Positions 37,123 to 45,809 of a DNA stretch of 60,964 nt are shown one piece after another. The notes under the pieces were generated by a model. That model saw only the letters and a program-made list of their open reading frames with translations. It did no database searches and was not told the DNA's origin. This DNA comes from Saprospiraceae bacterium (lineage in GTDB: Bacteria > Bacteroidota > Bacteroidia > Chitinophagales > Saprospiraceae): assembly GCA_019187365.1 (NCBI GenBank), contig JABARE010000045.1, positions 1-60,964 of the forward strand, read 5' to 3'. Numbering within the stretch: the stretch's first letter is position 1; the number at the start of each line of letters is the position of its first letter. The translations under genes were made by a program, and so were the position numbers.

Positions 37123-37530
37123 TCAGGCGGGGAATTCCACGAAGTTGCGCGGCGTTTCCGACAAACGGATGTGCAGGTCCATTTCCGGGGGGATTTCTCC
37201 GCGAAGCCTGCGGTAGATTTCAATGCAGATGTTTTCGGCTGTTGGGATGCGGTCGGCAAATTCAGGGCAGTCGACGTTGAGATTCTTGTGATCAAAAGGC
37301 AATTCCACGTGAACTTCGATCAGCTCCTTGAGTTTTTTTAAATCGATTACGATGCCGGTTTCAGGATTGACTTCCCCGGTCACCCGCACGTCAAATTCGT
37401 AATTGTGCCCGTGGTAGTTCGGATGAGAACAAATGCCGAATACCTCCCGGTTCATTTCATCGCTCCAGTCGGGGCGAAACAACCGGTGGGCAGCGTTAAA
37501 GTGCCCTTTTCTGATAACAGCTACCTTCAT
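37123..37530 (-). CDS. queD: 6-pyruvoyl-tetrahydropterin synthase/QueD family protein
   Basis: Likely 6-carboxytetrahydropterin synthase of queuosine/7-deazaguanine synthesis, a tunnel-fold zinc enzyme. 135 residues from ATG 37530 (MKVAVIRKGHFNAAHRL); two upstream ATGs (37545, 37566) would add residues unlike the family. Zinc histidines in HFNAAHR and HPNYHGHNY; the catalytic cysteine sits in FGICSHP. The PTPS homologues for tetrahydrobiopterin share these motifs, so QueD is inferred. No other queuosine gene is close. It is divergent from the nuo operon. Confidence 0.85.
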   Translation of the reverse strand: MKVAVIRKGHFNAAHRLFRPDWSDEMNREVFGICSHPNYHGHNYEFDVRVTGEVNPETGIVIDLKKLKELIEVHVELPFDHKNLNVDCPEFADRIPTAENICIEIYRRLRGEIPPEMDLHIRLSETPRNFVEFPA

Positions 37531-37638
37531 GAGATTCTTCTTCATTGTATTAAAAAGAAACTGCAACCAGGCCTGACTTGTTCATGCCTCAGGGATCGAA
37601 TAAAAGCCAGGGTTTGCAGGGATACTGCCGATGTGGCT

Positions 37639-37646
37639 TATATTTG
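37639..37646 (+). promoter_or_regulatory. Bacteroidota -7 box for the nuo operon
   Basis: TATATTTG, ending 25 bases before the nuoA ATG; a TTTG lies about 22 bases further upstream, slightly long for a -33 element. It supports the short nuoA start and makes this the head of the 13-kb complex I operon. Confidence 0.6.
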
Positions 37647-37671
37647 CCGGGCCAAAACGACTCTATTTCTC

Positions 37672-38058
37672 ATGCCAAAGGAACACATTCCCTTCGATTA
37701 TTATCCCATCGTCCTGCAATTCCTGGTAGCCGCCGGATTTGTTGTTTTCGCCATGGTAGCTACCCATTTGCTTGGCCCCAAGCTCCGGGGAAAACGCAAG
37801 GATGCCAGTTTTGAATGTGGACTGGATAGTGTGGGGGATGCCCGCTCGCCATTTTCTGTGCGGTATTTCATGACCGCCATCCTTTTTGTTCTTTTCGACG
37901 TGGAAATTGTGTTCATGTACCCCTGGGCGGTTCAATTCAAACAACTCGGTTGGTTTGGCTTTGTCGAAATGTTCATCTTTCTGGCCTTGCTGATGGCGGG
38001 ATTTTATTACGTTCTCCTGAAGGGGGTACTGAAATGGGAAACGCGTGAGGATGTTTGA
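37672..38058 (+). CDS. nuoA: NADH-quinone oxidoreductase subunit A
   Basis: Membrane subunit at the hydrophilic/hydrophobic arm junction of complex I. 128 residues, three membrane helices. The family loop between helices 1 and 2 is present: FECGLDSVGDARSPFSVRYF, followed by FDVEIVFMYPWA. Start at ATG 37672 fits the family; the open frame runs back to 37405 over the divergent queD. First gene of nuoABCDEFGHIJKLMN. Confidence 0.95.
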   Translation: MPKEHIPFDYYPIVLQFLVAAGFVVFAMVATHLLGPKLRGKRKDASFECGLDSVGDARSPFSVRYFMTAILFVLFDVEIVFMYPWAVQFKQLGWFGFVEMFIFLALLMAGFYYVLLKGVLKWETREDV

Positions 38059-38114
38059 GAACATGGAATCGCAAGGTTGAATCATTCGAATTGGATCAAG
38101 CATAAATTGAGGAT

Positions 38115-38660
38115 ATGGGTTCAGAAATCAAAATGTCCAACGCTCCTGAAGGACTTGCTGGTCAGGGGTTTTTTGCAACCACACTGGATGCTGCGGTGGG
38201 ATTGGCCCGTAAAAACAGTTTGTGGCCTCTGCCTTTTGCCACCTCCTGTTGCGGCATTGAATTCATGTCTACCATGTCGGCTCATTATGACCTCGCCCGC
38301 TTTGGGTCCGAGCGTCTGAGTTTTACTCCCCGCCAGGCGGACCTGCTGATGGTCATGGGGACCATTGCCAAGAAAATGGGCCCGGTACTGCGTCAGGTCT
38401 ACGAACAGATGGCTGAACCCAAATGGGTGCTGGCCGTCGGAGCCTGTGCATCTTCAGGAGGAATCTTCGATACCTACAGCGTACTTCAGGGCATCGATCG
38501 CATCATTCCGGTCGACGTGTACGTACCGGGATGTCCCCCGCGGCCTGAGCAGATCATCGAAGGCGTCATGCGGATCCAGGATCTCGTAGGCAGGGAAAGC
38601 GTGCGCCGGAGGAATTCAGAGGAGTACCGCAAATTGATGGAATCATACTACGTGAAGTAA
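38115..38660 (+). CDS. nuoB: NADH-quinone oxidoreductase subunit B
   Basis: Carries cluster N2, the last Fe-S centre before quinone. 181 residues. Tandem cysteines in TSCCGIEFMS, with GACASSGG and the VYVPGCPPRPE ligand further on, giving the four N2 ligands. MGTIAKKMGPVLRQVYEQM and WVLAVGACASSGG follow the family. 56 bases after nuoA; its TAA overlaps the nuoC ATG by one base. Confidence 0.96.
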   Translation: MGSEIKMSNAPEGLAGQGFFATTLDAAVGLARKNSLWPLPFATSCCGIEFMSTMSAHYDLARFGSERLSFTPRQADLLMVMGTIAKKMGPVLRQVYEQMAEPKWVLAVGACASSGGIFDTYSVLQGIDRIIPVDVYVPGCPPRPEQIIEGVMRIQDLVGRESVRRRNSEEYRKLMESYYVK

Positions 38661-39166
38661 TGGAAGATAACAAAGCTGGGCACATCGAGCGGGTTCTGCG
38701 CAATGCTACCGGGCTGGAATGCTCCGTCATACAGGATGCCTACGGCATGTTCTGTATGGAGCTTCCTGTCAATCAGATCTATGCCACCCTGCTGGCTCTT
38801 TATCGCGACCCGGAGCTTGGCTTTAACTTTTTAACAGACCTCTGCGGGATGCATGATCCGGATAAGCGAGGAAAGGAGTTATGTGTGGTTTACCATGTGC
38901 AAAGCATGACGCGCCGCGAACGCCTGCGCATCAAAGCATTTGCATCTGAGGACCAACCGGAGTTTCCCAGCATCACGGGAATTTATGCAACGGCCAACTG
39001 GATGGAGCGGGAGACGTACGATTTTTACGGCATCCGCTTTCTCGGTCATCCCGACCTGCGACGCATCCTCAACATGGATGAAATGGTCGATTTCCCTATG
39101 CGAAGGGAATTCCCTCTGGAAGACCCGTTGCGCGAAGACAAAGCAGATTATCAATTTGGACGATGA
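38660..39166 (+). CDS. nuoC: NADH-quinone oxidoreductase subunit C
   Basis: Hydrophilic connecting subunit (30-kDa type), 168 residues, with the signature ERETYDFYGIRFLGHPDLRR near the C terminus followed by IL. The start overlaps the nuoB stop by one base, and the stop overlaps the nuoD start by 4 bases (ATGA). Separate from nuoD, unlike the fused NuoCD of Escherichia coli. Confidence 0.94.
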   Translation: MEDNKAGHIERVLRNATGLECSVIQDAYGMFCMELPVNQIYATLLALYRDPELGFNFLTDLCGMHDPDKRGKELCVVYHVQSMTRRERLRIKAFASEDQPEFPSITGIYATANWMERETYDFYGIRFLGHPDLRRILNMDEMVDFPMRREFPLEDPLREDKADYQFGR

Positions 39167-40395
39167 GTGCGATGAAGACAAACCAGGAATTTTTAGCGGA
39201 ACTTCCCCGGCTCGCCCGACCTGAAATCCCCTACACCACGCTGAATCTGGGTCCAACCCACCCGGCCACGCACGGCATCTTCCAGAATGTGCTGCAAATG
39301 GATGGCGAGCGCATCGTCCACGCAGAGCAGACCATCGGATACATCCACCGCGCCTTTGAAAAAATCGCAGAACGGAGACCGTTCTACCAGATCACCCCGC
39401 TCACAGACCGGCTCAACTATTGCTCTGCTCCCATAAACAACATGGGGTGGCACCTGACCGTTGAAAAACTGCTGGGAATCAAAACACCTAAACGCGTGGA
39501 TTACATGCGCGTCATGGTCATGGAGCTGGCACGGGTCGCCGACCACATCATCTGCAACAGCATCCTCGGCGTCGATACCGGAGCCCTTACGGGTTTTACC
39601 TACGTTTACCAATGGCGCGAGTTCATCTACGAAATTTACGAAGAGATCTGTGGTGCAAGGCTGACGACCAACATGGGCAGGATTGGAGGCTTTGAACGCG
39701 ATTTCAATGACATCGTTTTTGAAAAGACGCGCAGATTTTTGCGCGAGTTTCCTCCGGTTTGGCAGGAATTCGAAGACCTGTTGCTGCGCAACCGAATTTT
39801 CATGGACCGCACCATGGAAACCGGGGCGATCACCGCGGAACGGGCGTTGAATTACGGAATGACCGGGCCAAACCTCAGGGCTTGTGGCCTGGACTACGAT
39901 CTCCGGGTGCACGAACCCTATTGCTCCTACGAGGACTTTGATTTTCAGATTCCCATCGGGACCACGGGCGATACCTACGACCGGTTTGTCGTCCGCAACG
40001 AGGAGATACGACAAAGTCTTTCGATCATTCAACAGGCTCTCCAGCGGATTGAATCGATGGAGAAGGTCTTTCACGCGGAGGAAGAGCATTATTACCTCCC
40101 TCCCAAACAAGAGGTTTACCGGAACATGGAAGCCCTGATCTACCACTTTAAGATCATCATGGGGGAGATTGATCCGCCGGTTGGTGAAGTGTACCATGCC
40201 GTGGAGGGGGCAAACGGAGAATTGGGTTTTTACCTTGTCAGCGATGGCGGCAGAACGCCGTTCCGTCTGCATTTCAGAAGACCCTGTTTTATTTATTACC
40301 AGGCATTTCCGGAAATGGTACGTGGCCAGCTTCTATCCGACGCAATTGTGGTGATGAGCAGCCTGAACGTCATTGCGGGAGAACTCGACGCCTGA
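39163..40395 (+). CDS. nuoD: NADH-quinone oxidoreductase subunit D
   Basis: 49-kDa type subunit that forms the quinone-binding site with NuoB. 410 residues. Conserved [40 protein letters not shown], and the C-terminal PECxxxG-like and [15 protein letters not shown] 39163 overlaps nuoC by 4 bases; ATG 39172 is an alternative. A 68-base gap with a 20-bp palindrome separates it from nuoE. Confidence 0.95.
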   Translation: MSAMKTNQEFLAELPRLARPEIPYTTLNLGPTHPATHGIFQNVLQMDGERIVHAEQTIGYIHRAFEKIAERRPFYQITPLTDRLNYCSAPINNMGWHLTVEKLLGIKTPKRVDYMRVMVMELARVADHIICNSILGVDTGALTGFTYVYQWREFIYEIYEEICGARLTTNMGRIGGFERDFNDIVFEKTRRFLREFPPVWQEFEDLLLRNRIFMDRTMETGAITAERALNYGMTGPNLRACGLDYDLRVHEPYCSYEDFDFQIPIGTTGDTYDRFVVRNEEIRQSLSIIQQALQRIESMEKVFHAEEEHYYLPPKQEVYRNMEALIYHFKIIMGEIDPPVGEVYHAVEGANGELGFYLVSDGGRTPFRLHFRRPCFIYYQAFPEMVRGQLLSDAIVVMSSLNVIAGELDA

Positions 40396-40402
40396 TTTTT
40401 TA

Positions 40403-40422
40403 ACGAACGAACGTTTGTTAGT
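40403..40422. repeat. Tetramer palindrome, 20-bp class, in the nuoD-nuoE gap
   Basis: Reads ACGA ACGA ACGT TTGT TAGT, starting 8 bases after the nuoD stop. One G-T mismatch breaks perfect symmetry. It is the only large gap element in the first half of the nuo operon and could act as an intercistronic RNA hairpin. Confidence 0.85.
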
Positions 40423-40463
40423 TATTTGCATGAACAACGAAAAATAAATATTCGGAACGAGGA

Positions 40464-40952
40464 ATGGAATTTTCACAGGAAATAAAAAGGGAGTTCGATC
40501 AGATCGTGGCAAGGTACCCGCAGGGGCGGCAGAAATCGGGCTTGCTGCCCATACTGCACCGGGTGCAGGAGGAATATGGCTGGCTGAGCACAGAAGCCAT
40601 GAACGCTGTTGCCGGATACCTTCAGCTCAATCCGATCGAAGTGTACGAAGTGGCTTCTTTCTATACCATGTTTCACCTCCGGCCGGTTGGAAAATACGTT
40701 TTGGAGGTATGCAGGACAGGGCCTTGTTGCCTGGTAGGTGCAGAGACCTTGCTGCAATACCTGCAGCGCAAACTCAACATCGGAATCGGCGAAACGACAC
40801 CTGATGGTTTGTTTACCCTGAAAACGGTGGAGTGCCTGGCTTCCTGCGGCACGGGTCCCGTTTTGCAAATCGGTCCGGAGTACCTGTACCATGAGCAACT
40901 CACCGAGCAGAAGCTCGATCAGTTAATAGACAGTTTGCGCAGCAAATCCTGA
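40464..40952 (+). CDS. nuoE: NADH-quinone oxidoreductase subunit E
   Basis: Thioredoxin-fold subunit holding [2Fe-2S] N1a. 162 residues. Ligands in VCRTGPCCLVGA (Cys-x4-Cys with an extra Cys) and ECLASCGTGP (Cys-x3-Cys). EVASFYTMFHLRPVGKY is a family block. Ends 1 base before nuoF. Confidence 0.95.
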   Translation: MEFSQEIKREFDQIVARYPQGRQKSGLLPILHRVQEEYGWLSTEAMNAVAGYLQLNPIEVYEVASFYTMFHLRPVGKYVLEVCRTGPCCLVGAETLLQYLQRKLNIGIGETTPDGLFTLKTVECLASCGTGPVLQIGPEYLYHEQLTEQKLDQLIDSLRSKS

Positions 40953-40953
40953 T

Positions 40954-42300
40954 ATGGCGACGAAAATACTTTTGGAACATGTAGGGGTGGAGGGTATCCG
41001 TGCCATCGATACCTACCTGGCGCACGGCGGATACCGCTCGGTCGGCAAGGCCCTGAAGGAAATGAGTTCCGACCAGCTCGTAGAGGAGGTGAAGACTGCC
41101 GGGTTGCGGGGTCGCGGCGGAGCCGGGTTTCCCACCGGAATGAAGTGGTCATTCCTCGACAAAAAATCAGAAAATCCGAGGTACCTGGTTTGCAATGCAG
41201 ACGAATCGGAGCCCGGTACGTTTAAAGACCGGTATCTGATGGAGAGGATCCCGCACCTGCTCATCGAAGGAATGATAACGGCATCTTATGCTCTCGGAGC
41301 AAACACGTCTTACATCTACGTCCGTGGGGAAATGATGCCGGTCATTCGCTTGCTGGAGAAGGCCATTGCCGAGGCTTACGCGAAGGGCTATCTGGGAAAA
41401 AATATACTGGGGAGCGGCTACAACCTGGACCTGTATGTTCAGCCGGGTGGCGGCGCCTACATTTGCGGAGAGGAAACCGCATTGCTCGAATCGCTTGAAG
41501 GAAAGCGCGGAAATCCACGCAACAAACCGCCGTTTCCGGCGGTATCGGGGCTGTACGGTTGTCCGACGGTAATTAACAACGTAGAAACCATCGCTTCGGT
41601 TCCCTGGATCGTCAACAACGGAGGAGCCGCCTATGCATCCATCGGAATTGGAAAGAGCACGGGCACCAAACTGATCTCTGCATGTGGGAACATCCGTCAG
41701 CCGGGGGTCTACGAAATCGAACTCGGCCTACCGGTAGAGGAGTTCCTTTACAGCGATGTCTATTGCGGTGGCATTGCGGAAGGCCGCGAATTAAAGGCGG
41801 TCGTTCCCGGAGGATCATCTGTACCCATCCTGCCGAAGGAGCTCATCCTGAAAACTGCTGCCGGAGAGCCTCGTTTAATGAGTTACGAGTCACTTGCAGA
41901 GGGTGGCTTTGTAAGTGGTTCCATGCTGGGCTCCGGCGGATTCATCGTTTTCGACGACCGCGCCTGCATCGTCCGCAATCTTTGGAATTTCACCCGGTTT
42001 TATCACCACGAGTCCTGTGGCCAGTGCAGCCCTTGCAGGGAAGGCACGGGCTGGATGGCAAAAGTGTTGCATCGCATCGAACACGGCCATGGAAAAATGA
42101 GCGACATCGACCTCCTGGTCGACGTGGCAAAGCACATCGAAGGCAAGACGATTTGCCCGTTGGGTGATGCAGCCGCCTGGCCGGTAGGCAGTGCAATAAG
42201 GCATTTCCGCGATGAATTTGAAGCGCACGTAAAGAATCCGGATTCCTGTCTGGCAAAACACTTGCATGGCGCCTATGCGCATGCAGCATCGATCATGTAA
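40954..42300 (+). CDS. nuoF: NADH-quinone oxidoreductase subunit F
   Basis: NADH-oxidising subunit with FMN and [4Fe-4S] N3. 448 residues. GRGGAGFPTGMKW and NADESEPGTFKDR bind the nucleotides; ESCGQCSPCREGTGW and CPLGDAAAWPVGS carry the cluster cysteines. Directly follows nuoE and is separated from nuoG by 151 bases with no gene in it. Confidence 0.96.
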   Translation: MATKILLEHVGVEGIRAIDTYLAHGGYRSVGKALKEMSSDQLVEEVKTAGLRGRGGAGFPTGMKWSFLDKKSENPRYLVCNADESEPGTFKDRYLMERIPHLLIEGMITASYALGANTSYIYVRGEMMPVIRLLEKAIAEAYAKGYLGKNILGSGYNLDLYVQPGGGAYICGEETALLESLEGKRGNPRNKPPFPAVSGLYGCPTVINNVETIASVPWIVNNGGAAYASIGIGKSTGTKLISACGNIRQPGVYEIELGLPVEEFLYSDVYCGGIAEGRELKAVVPGGSSVPILPKELILKTAAGEPRLMSYESLAEGGFVSGSMLGSGGFIVFDDRACIVRNLWNFTRFYHHESCGQCSPCREGTGWMAKVLHRIEHGHGKMSDIDLLVDVAKHIEGKTICPLGDAAAWPVGSAIRHFRDEFEAHVKNPDSCLAKHLHGAYAHAASIM

Positions 42301-42451
42301 CCATGTACAGAACAGGAACCCTTCATCGAACTCCACAAACAGGTATGCCGGTCAGGTCAACAGGGCCTGCGGGCTATGATGGAAATGAAATGTGCAAAGC
42401 CCTGGCTTTTCTCAGATCATCCTTCATCCTTTTTATTCAATCACGCATACT

Positions 42452-43420
42452 ATGAGCGATCTGTTAAAAGTCACCATCGACGGCAATAGCATCGAAGTTC
42501 CACCCGGGACTACGATCATGCAGGCTGCGCGACAATTGGGAGGAAAGTACCCCCCGGCGATGTGTTATTACGAGCCACTGAAGAACACCGGCGGCAAATG
42601 CAGGGTTTGTCTTGTAAAAGTGGCGCAAACGAGTGAAGCCAATCCGCGCCCCATGCCCAAACTGGTGGCGAGTTGCATCACCCGTGTTGAACAAGGCATG
42701 GTGGTGGAAAATGAAACCAGTAAGGAAGTGCTCGATGCACGCAACGGAGTGGTTGAATTTCTTCTGATCAATCATCCGCTGGACTGTCCGGTGTGCGACC
42801 AGGCCGGAGAATGCGATCTGCAAAATCTCTCTTACGAACACGGACACGAGCAAACGCGTTACGAAGAAGGACGACGCGAATTTGAAAGAATTGACATTGG
42901 GCCCTACGTGCAACTGCACATGACCCGGTGCATTTTGTGCTATCGTTGCGTCTATGCAGCCGACCAGCTTACCGGTCAGCGCGTGCACGGCGTACTCAAC
43001 CGGGGAGATGTATCCGAAATCGGCACCTACATCCAGCAATCCATCGAAAACGAATTTTCGGGAAACATCATCGATGTTTGTCCGGTAGGAGCCCTGACCG
43101 ATAAAACCTATCGCTTCAAGCAACGCGTTTGGTTTTCAAAACCATTCGATGCCCACCGCAACTGCGACAAATGCTGCGGGAAGGTGGTGTTGTGGATGAA
43201 AGGAGATACCATCATCCGGGTCACTGCCAGGAAAAATGAGTTTGGTGAAGTTACCGACTTTATATGCAATAACTGCCGGTTTGAGCACAAACAGGCAGCA
43301 GACTGGACCATCGAAGGTCCACGCGTCATCGATCCCGAGTCGGTGATCGGCGCCAACAAGTATGAACTTCCTGTCGTTTCACCTGCGGTAAACGTCGATG
43401 CAAAATTTGTTTCGGAATGA
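42452..43420 (+). CDS. nuoG: NADH-quinone oxidoreductase subunit G, short form
   Basis: Fe-S subunit that relays electrons from NuoF. 323 residues, against about 900 in Escherichia coli and 700 in other bacteria. N1b ligands in PPAMCYYEPL, GGKCRVCLVKV and VASC; N5 in HPLDCPVCDQAGECDLQN (His plus three Cys); N4 in CILCYRCV and VCPVGAL. Then the first 75 residues of a molybdopterin-oxidoreductase-like domain (CDKCCGK, CNNCRFEHK; two extra CxxC-type pairs), and the protein stops. The truncation looks natural: the reading frame ends in phase with nuoH (4-base ATGA overlap) and similar short forms occur in Bacteroidota. Confidence 0.93.
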   Translation: MSDLLKVTIDGNSIEVPPGTTIMQAARQLGGKYPPAMCYYEPLKNTGGKCRVCLVKVAQTSEANPRPMPKLVASCITRVEQGMVVENETSKEVLDARNGVVEFLLINHPLDCPVCDQAGECDLQNLSYEHGHEQTRYEEGRREFERIDIGPYVQLHMTRCILCYRCVYAADQLTGQRVHGVLNRGDVSEIGTYIQQSIENEFSGNIIDVCPVGALTDKTYRFKQRVWFSKPFDAHRNCDKCCGKVVLWMKGDTIIRVTARKNEFGEVTDFICNNCRFEHKQAADWTIEGPRVIDPESVIGANKYELPVVSPAVNVDAKFVSE

Positions 43421-44427
43421 GTGAGCTGACTTTTAAAATAATCTTCATCGTGGCCATTTTCGGCATTTCGCTTTTCGTTGCCATGTACACGACTTACGCG
43501 GAGAGGAAGTTGGCTGCATTTTTACAAGACAGGCTGGGCCCTAACCGGGCCGGACCATTTGGATTGCTCCAACCGCTTGCCGATGGCGTTAAGCTCTTTT
43601 TCAAGGAGGAGTTCATCCCCAGGGTTTCTGACCGCATATTATTTATAGCAGGGCCTGCAATTTTTATGTGTACGGCCTTGATGACGAGTGCGGTCATTCC
43701 ATTTGCTCCCGACCTCGAGATCAACGGAACGACTTACTCCATGCAGGCAGCAGATCTGAACGTTGGAATACTCTACCTGTTTGGCGTCGTATCGCTTGGG
43801 GTTTACGGCATCCTGGTGGGAGGCTGGGCATCGAACAATAAATTTTCGTTGCTGGGCGCCATCCGTGCCGCTTCTCAGAACATCAGTTATGAACTTGCCA
43901 TGGGCCTTTCAATCGTTTCGCTGGTCATGGTCAGTTCCAGCCTTTCCCTTCGCGATATCGTCGACCAGCAATCGGGCTGGTCGTGGAACATAATCTATCA
44001 GCCATTGGGATTTCTCATTTTCATTGTGTGTGCTTTTGCCGAGACCAACCGCGCACCTTTTGACCTTCCCGAATGCGAAACCGAGCTCATCGGGGGTTAC
44101 CACACGGAGTTCTCCTCAATGAAGCTGGGGCTCTATCTGTTTGCCGAGTACATTCATGTATTTATCTCCAGCGCGGTGCTCGCAAGTTTGTACTTTGGCG
44201 GATACCAGTTCCCTTATGTGAGTGACCTGGATCCCGGTCTGGTGAAGACTCTGCTGGGAGGGCTGGTGATGTTTGCAAAAACGGGTTTTTTCATTTTTCT
44301 TTTTATCTGGATCCGCTGGACGCTTCCGCGGTTTCGATATGACCAACTCATGAATTTGGGTTGGAAAGTGCTGATACCACTCGCCGTTCTCAATGTATTG
44401 ATCACTGCTTTGTTCATTTTGATTTAA
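43417..44427 (+). CDS. nuoH: NADH-quinone oxidoreductase subunit H
   Basis: Membrane subunit forming the quinone cavity. 336 residues, about eight helices. Cavity-lining blocks AERKLAAFLQDRLGPNRAGP, FKEEFIP and AETNRAPFDLPECETELIGG followed by YHTEFSSMKLG are conserved. Its start overlaps nuoG by 4 bases. Confidence 0.96.
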   Translation: MSELTFKIIFIVAIFGISLFVAMYTTYAERKLAAFLQDRLGPNRAGPFGLLQPLADGVKLFFKEEFIPRVSDRILFIAGPAIFMCTALMTSAVIPFAPDLEINGTTYSMQAADLNVGILYLFGVVSLGVYGILVGGWASNNKFSLLGAIRAASQNISYELAMGLSIVSLVMVSSSLSLRDIVDQQSGWSWNIIYQPLGFLIFIVCAFAETNRAPFDLPECETELIGGYHTEFSSMKLGLYLFAEYIHVFISSAVLASLYFGGYQFPYVSDLDPGLVKTLLGGLVMFAKTGFFIFLFIWIRWTLPRFRYDQLMNLGWKVLIPLAVLNVLITALFILI

Positions 44428-44435
44428 TCCTGACG

Positions 44436-44945
44436 ATGCAACAGGCAAAATTGTTGACCACTCGCGCCAAACTGATGCCCCGAAAACCCATGACGTTTTC
44501 GGAGCGCATATACCTTCCGGCAATATTCAAAGGAATGGGCATCACCCTGAGCCATCTCTTCAGAAAGAAGGCGACGATCAGTTATCCCGACAAGGTGCGT
44601 CCGATGAGTAAGGTATTCAGAGGCCTTCACGTGCTCAGACGCGACGAAAGGGGGGCCGAACGATGCACGGCTTGTGGACTTTGTGCGCTCGCCTGTCCGG
44701 CCGAAGCCATCACCATGACCGCAGCGGAGCGCAAGCCGCATGAAAAGCATTTATACCGGGAGGAAAAGTATGCGGTCGTTTACGAGATCAATATGCTGCG
44801 TTGTATTTTTTGCGGTTTATGCGAGGAGGCGTGCCCGAAGGCCGCCATCTTTTTGCAAAATGACGTAATGGCGCCGCCGAGTTTCGAACGCGAGGATTTT
44901 ATTTACGGAAAGGATCGCCTTGTGGAACCCTTCCAAAAAAATTGA
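44436..44945 (+). CDS. nuoI: NADH-quinone oxidoreductase subunit I
   Basis: Holds [4Fe-4S] N6a and N6b. 169 residues from ATG 44436; the open frame runs upstream to 44361 inside nuoH. Two ferredoxin motifs: CTACGLCALACPAEA and CIFCGLCEEACPKAA. The N-terminal helix (ERIYLPAIFKGMGITLSHLF) anchors it to the membrane arm. Confidence 0.95.
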   Translation: MQQAKLLTTRAKLMPRKPMTFSERIYLPAIFKGMGITLSHLFRKKATISYPDKVRPMSKVFRGLHVLRRDERGAERCTACGLCALACPAEAITMTAAERKPHEKHLYREEKYAVVYEINMLRCIFCGLCEEACPKAAIFLQNDVMAPPSFEREDFIYGKDRLVEPFQKN

Positions 44946-44952
44946 AGCGCCT

Positions 44953-45468
44953 ATGGACAAGATTTTTTACATATTGGCTGCATTGACCCTGATTGCCGCT
45001 TTCATGGTGGTCATTTCCCGGCACCCCATCCGGAGTGTTCTTTTTTTAGTAGCCACCTTCTTCCTGATATCGGCGCAGTACATTTTGCTCAACGCCCAGT
45101 TTCTGGCACTGGTCAACATCATCGTTTATGCCGGGGCCATCATGGTGTTGTTTCTTTTCGTCATCATGTTTTTAAATCTTAGCCGCGATCTTGAGCGCTT
45201 TGCCTCATGGATGCCGATTGCCGCGGCGGGAATCAGCGTGGGGGGAATCGGACTGCTGTTGCTGGCTTCCTACCGGGGTGCACAGATCAGTACAGATACG
45301 GTGGGAAATTACGATTCCGGTCTTGTTGAACAAATCGGGGAGGTCCTTTACCGCGACTACCTCTTTCCCATGGAGGTTTGTTCTGTACTTTTTCTGGTAG
45401 CCATGATCGGCATTGTTCTGCTCAACCGCAAGGAACGCGAACTTCCAGCTAAACTTCCCCTGCCATGA
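44953..45468 (+). CDS. nuoJ: NADH-quinone oxidoreductase subunit J
   Basis: Membrane subunit with five helices, 171 residues from ATG 44953. LALVNIIVYAGAIMVLFLFV followed by IMFLN is the conserved third helix. The last codons overlap nuoK by 4 bases (ATGA). In the region the frame extends to 44920 inside nuoI. Confidence 0.94.
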   Translation: MDKIFYILAALTLIAAFMVVISRHPIRSVLFLVATFFLISAQYILLNAQFLALVNIIVYAGAIMVLFLFVIMFLNLSRDLERFASWMPIAAAGISVGGIGLLLLASYRGAQISTDTVGNYDSGLVEQIGEVLYRDYLFPMEVCSVLFLVAMIGIVLLNRKERELPAKLPLP

Positions 45469-45794
45469 ACCACATTCCCGAAATCATCAGAACCATCCCC
45501 TTGTCGCATTATGTGGCATTGAGCAGTGCCCTTTTTCTAATAGGCTTGTTGGGCGTTCTCATCCGCAAAAACATCATCATCGTTTTTATGTGCATTGAGA
45601 TTATGCTCAACGCTGTAAACTTGCTGATGGTGGCAGCTGCTTCCTACCGGGGTGACAGCGCCGGACAGGTGATGGTGCTTTTTACAATGGCCGTGGCCGC
45701 TGCTGAAGTCTCAGTGGGCCTCGCCATCATCGTCATGATCTACAAAAATCTGAAAACGACCAACATCGATCTGTTCGATCAGATGAAGGGCTGA
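45465..45794 (+). CDS. nuoK: NADH-quinone oxidoreductase subunit K
   Basis: Small membrane subunit of the proton channel, 109 residues and three helices. Conserved glutamates in FMCIEIMLNAVNLLMV and AAAEVSVGLAIIVMIY. Overlaps nuoJ by 4 bases. Confidence 0.95.
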   Translation: MNHIPEIIRTIPLSHYVALSSALFLIGLLGVLIRKNIIIVFMCIEIMLNAVNLLMVAAASYRGDSAGQVMVLFTMAVAAAEVSVGLAIIVMIYKNLKTTNIDLFDQMKG

Positions 45795-45809
45795 TCAATC
45801 GCGAAGCAA

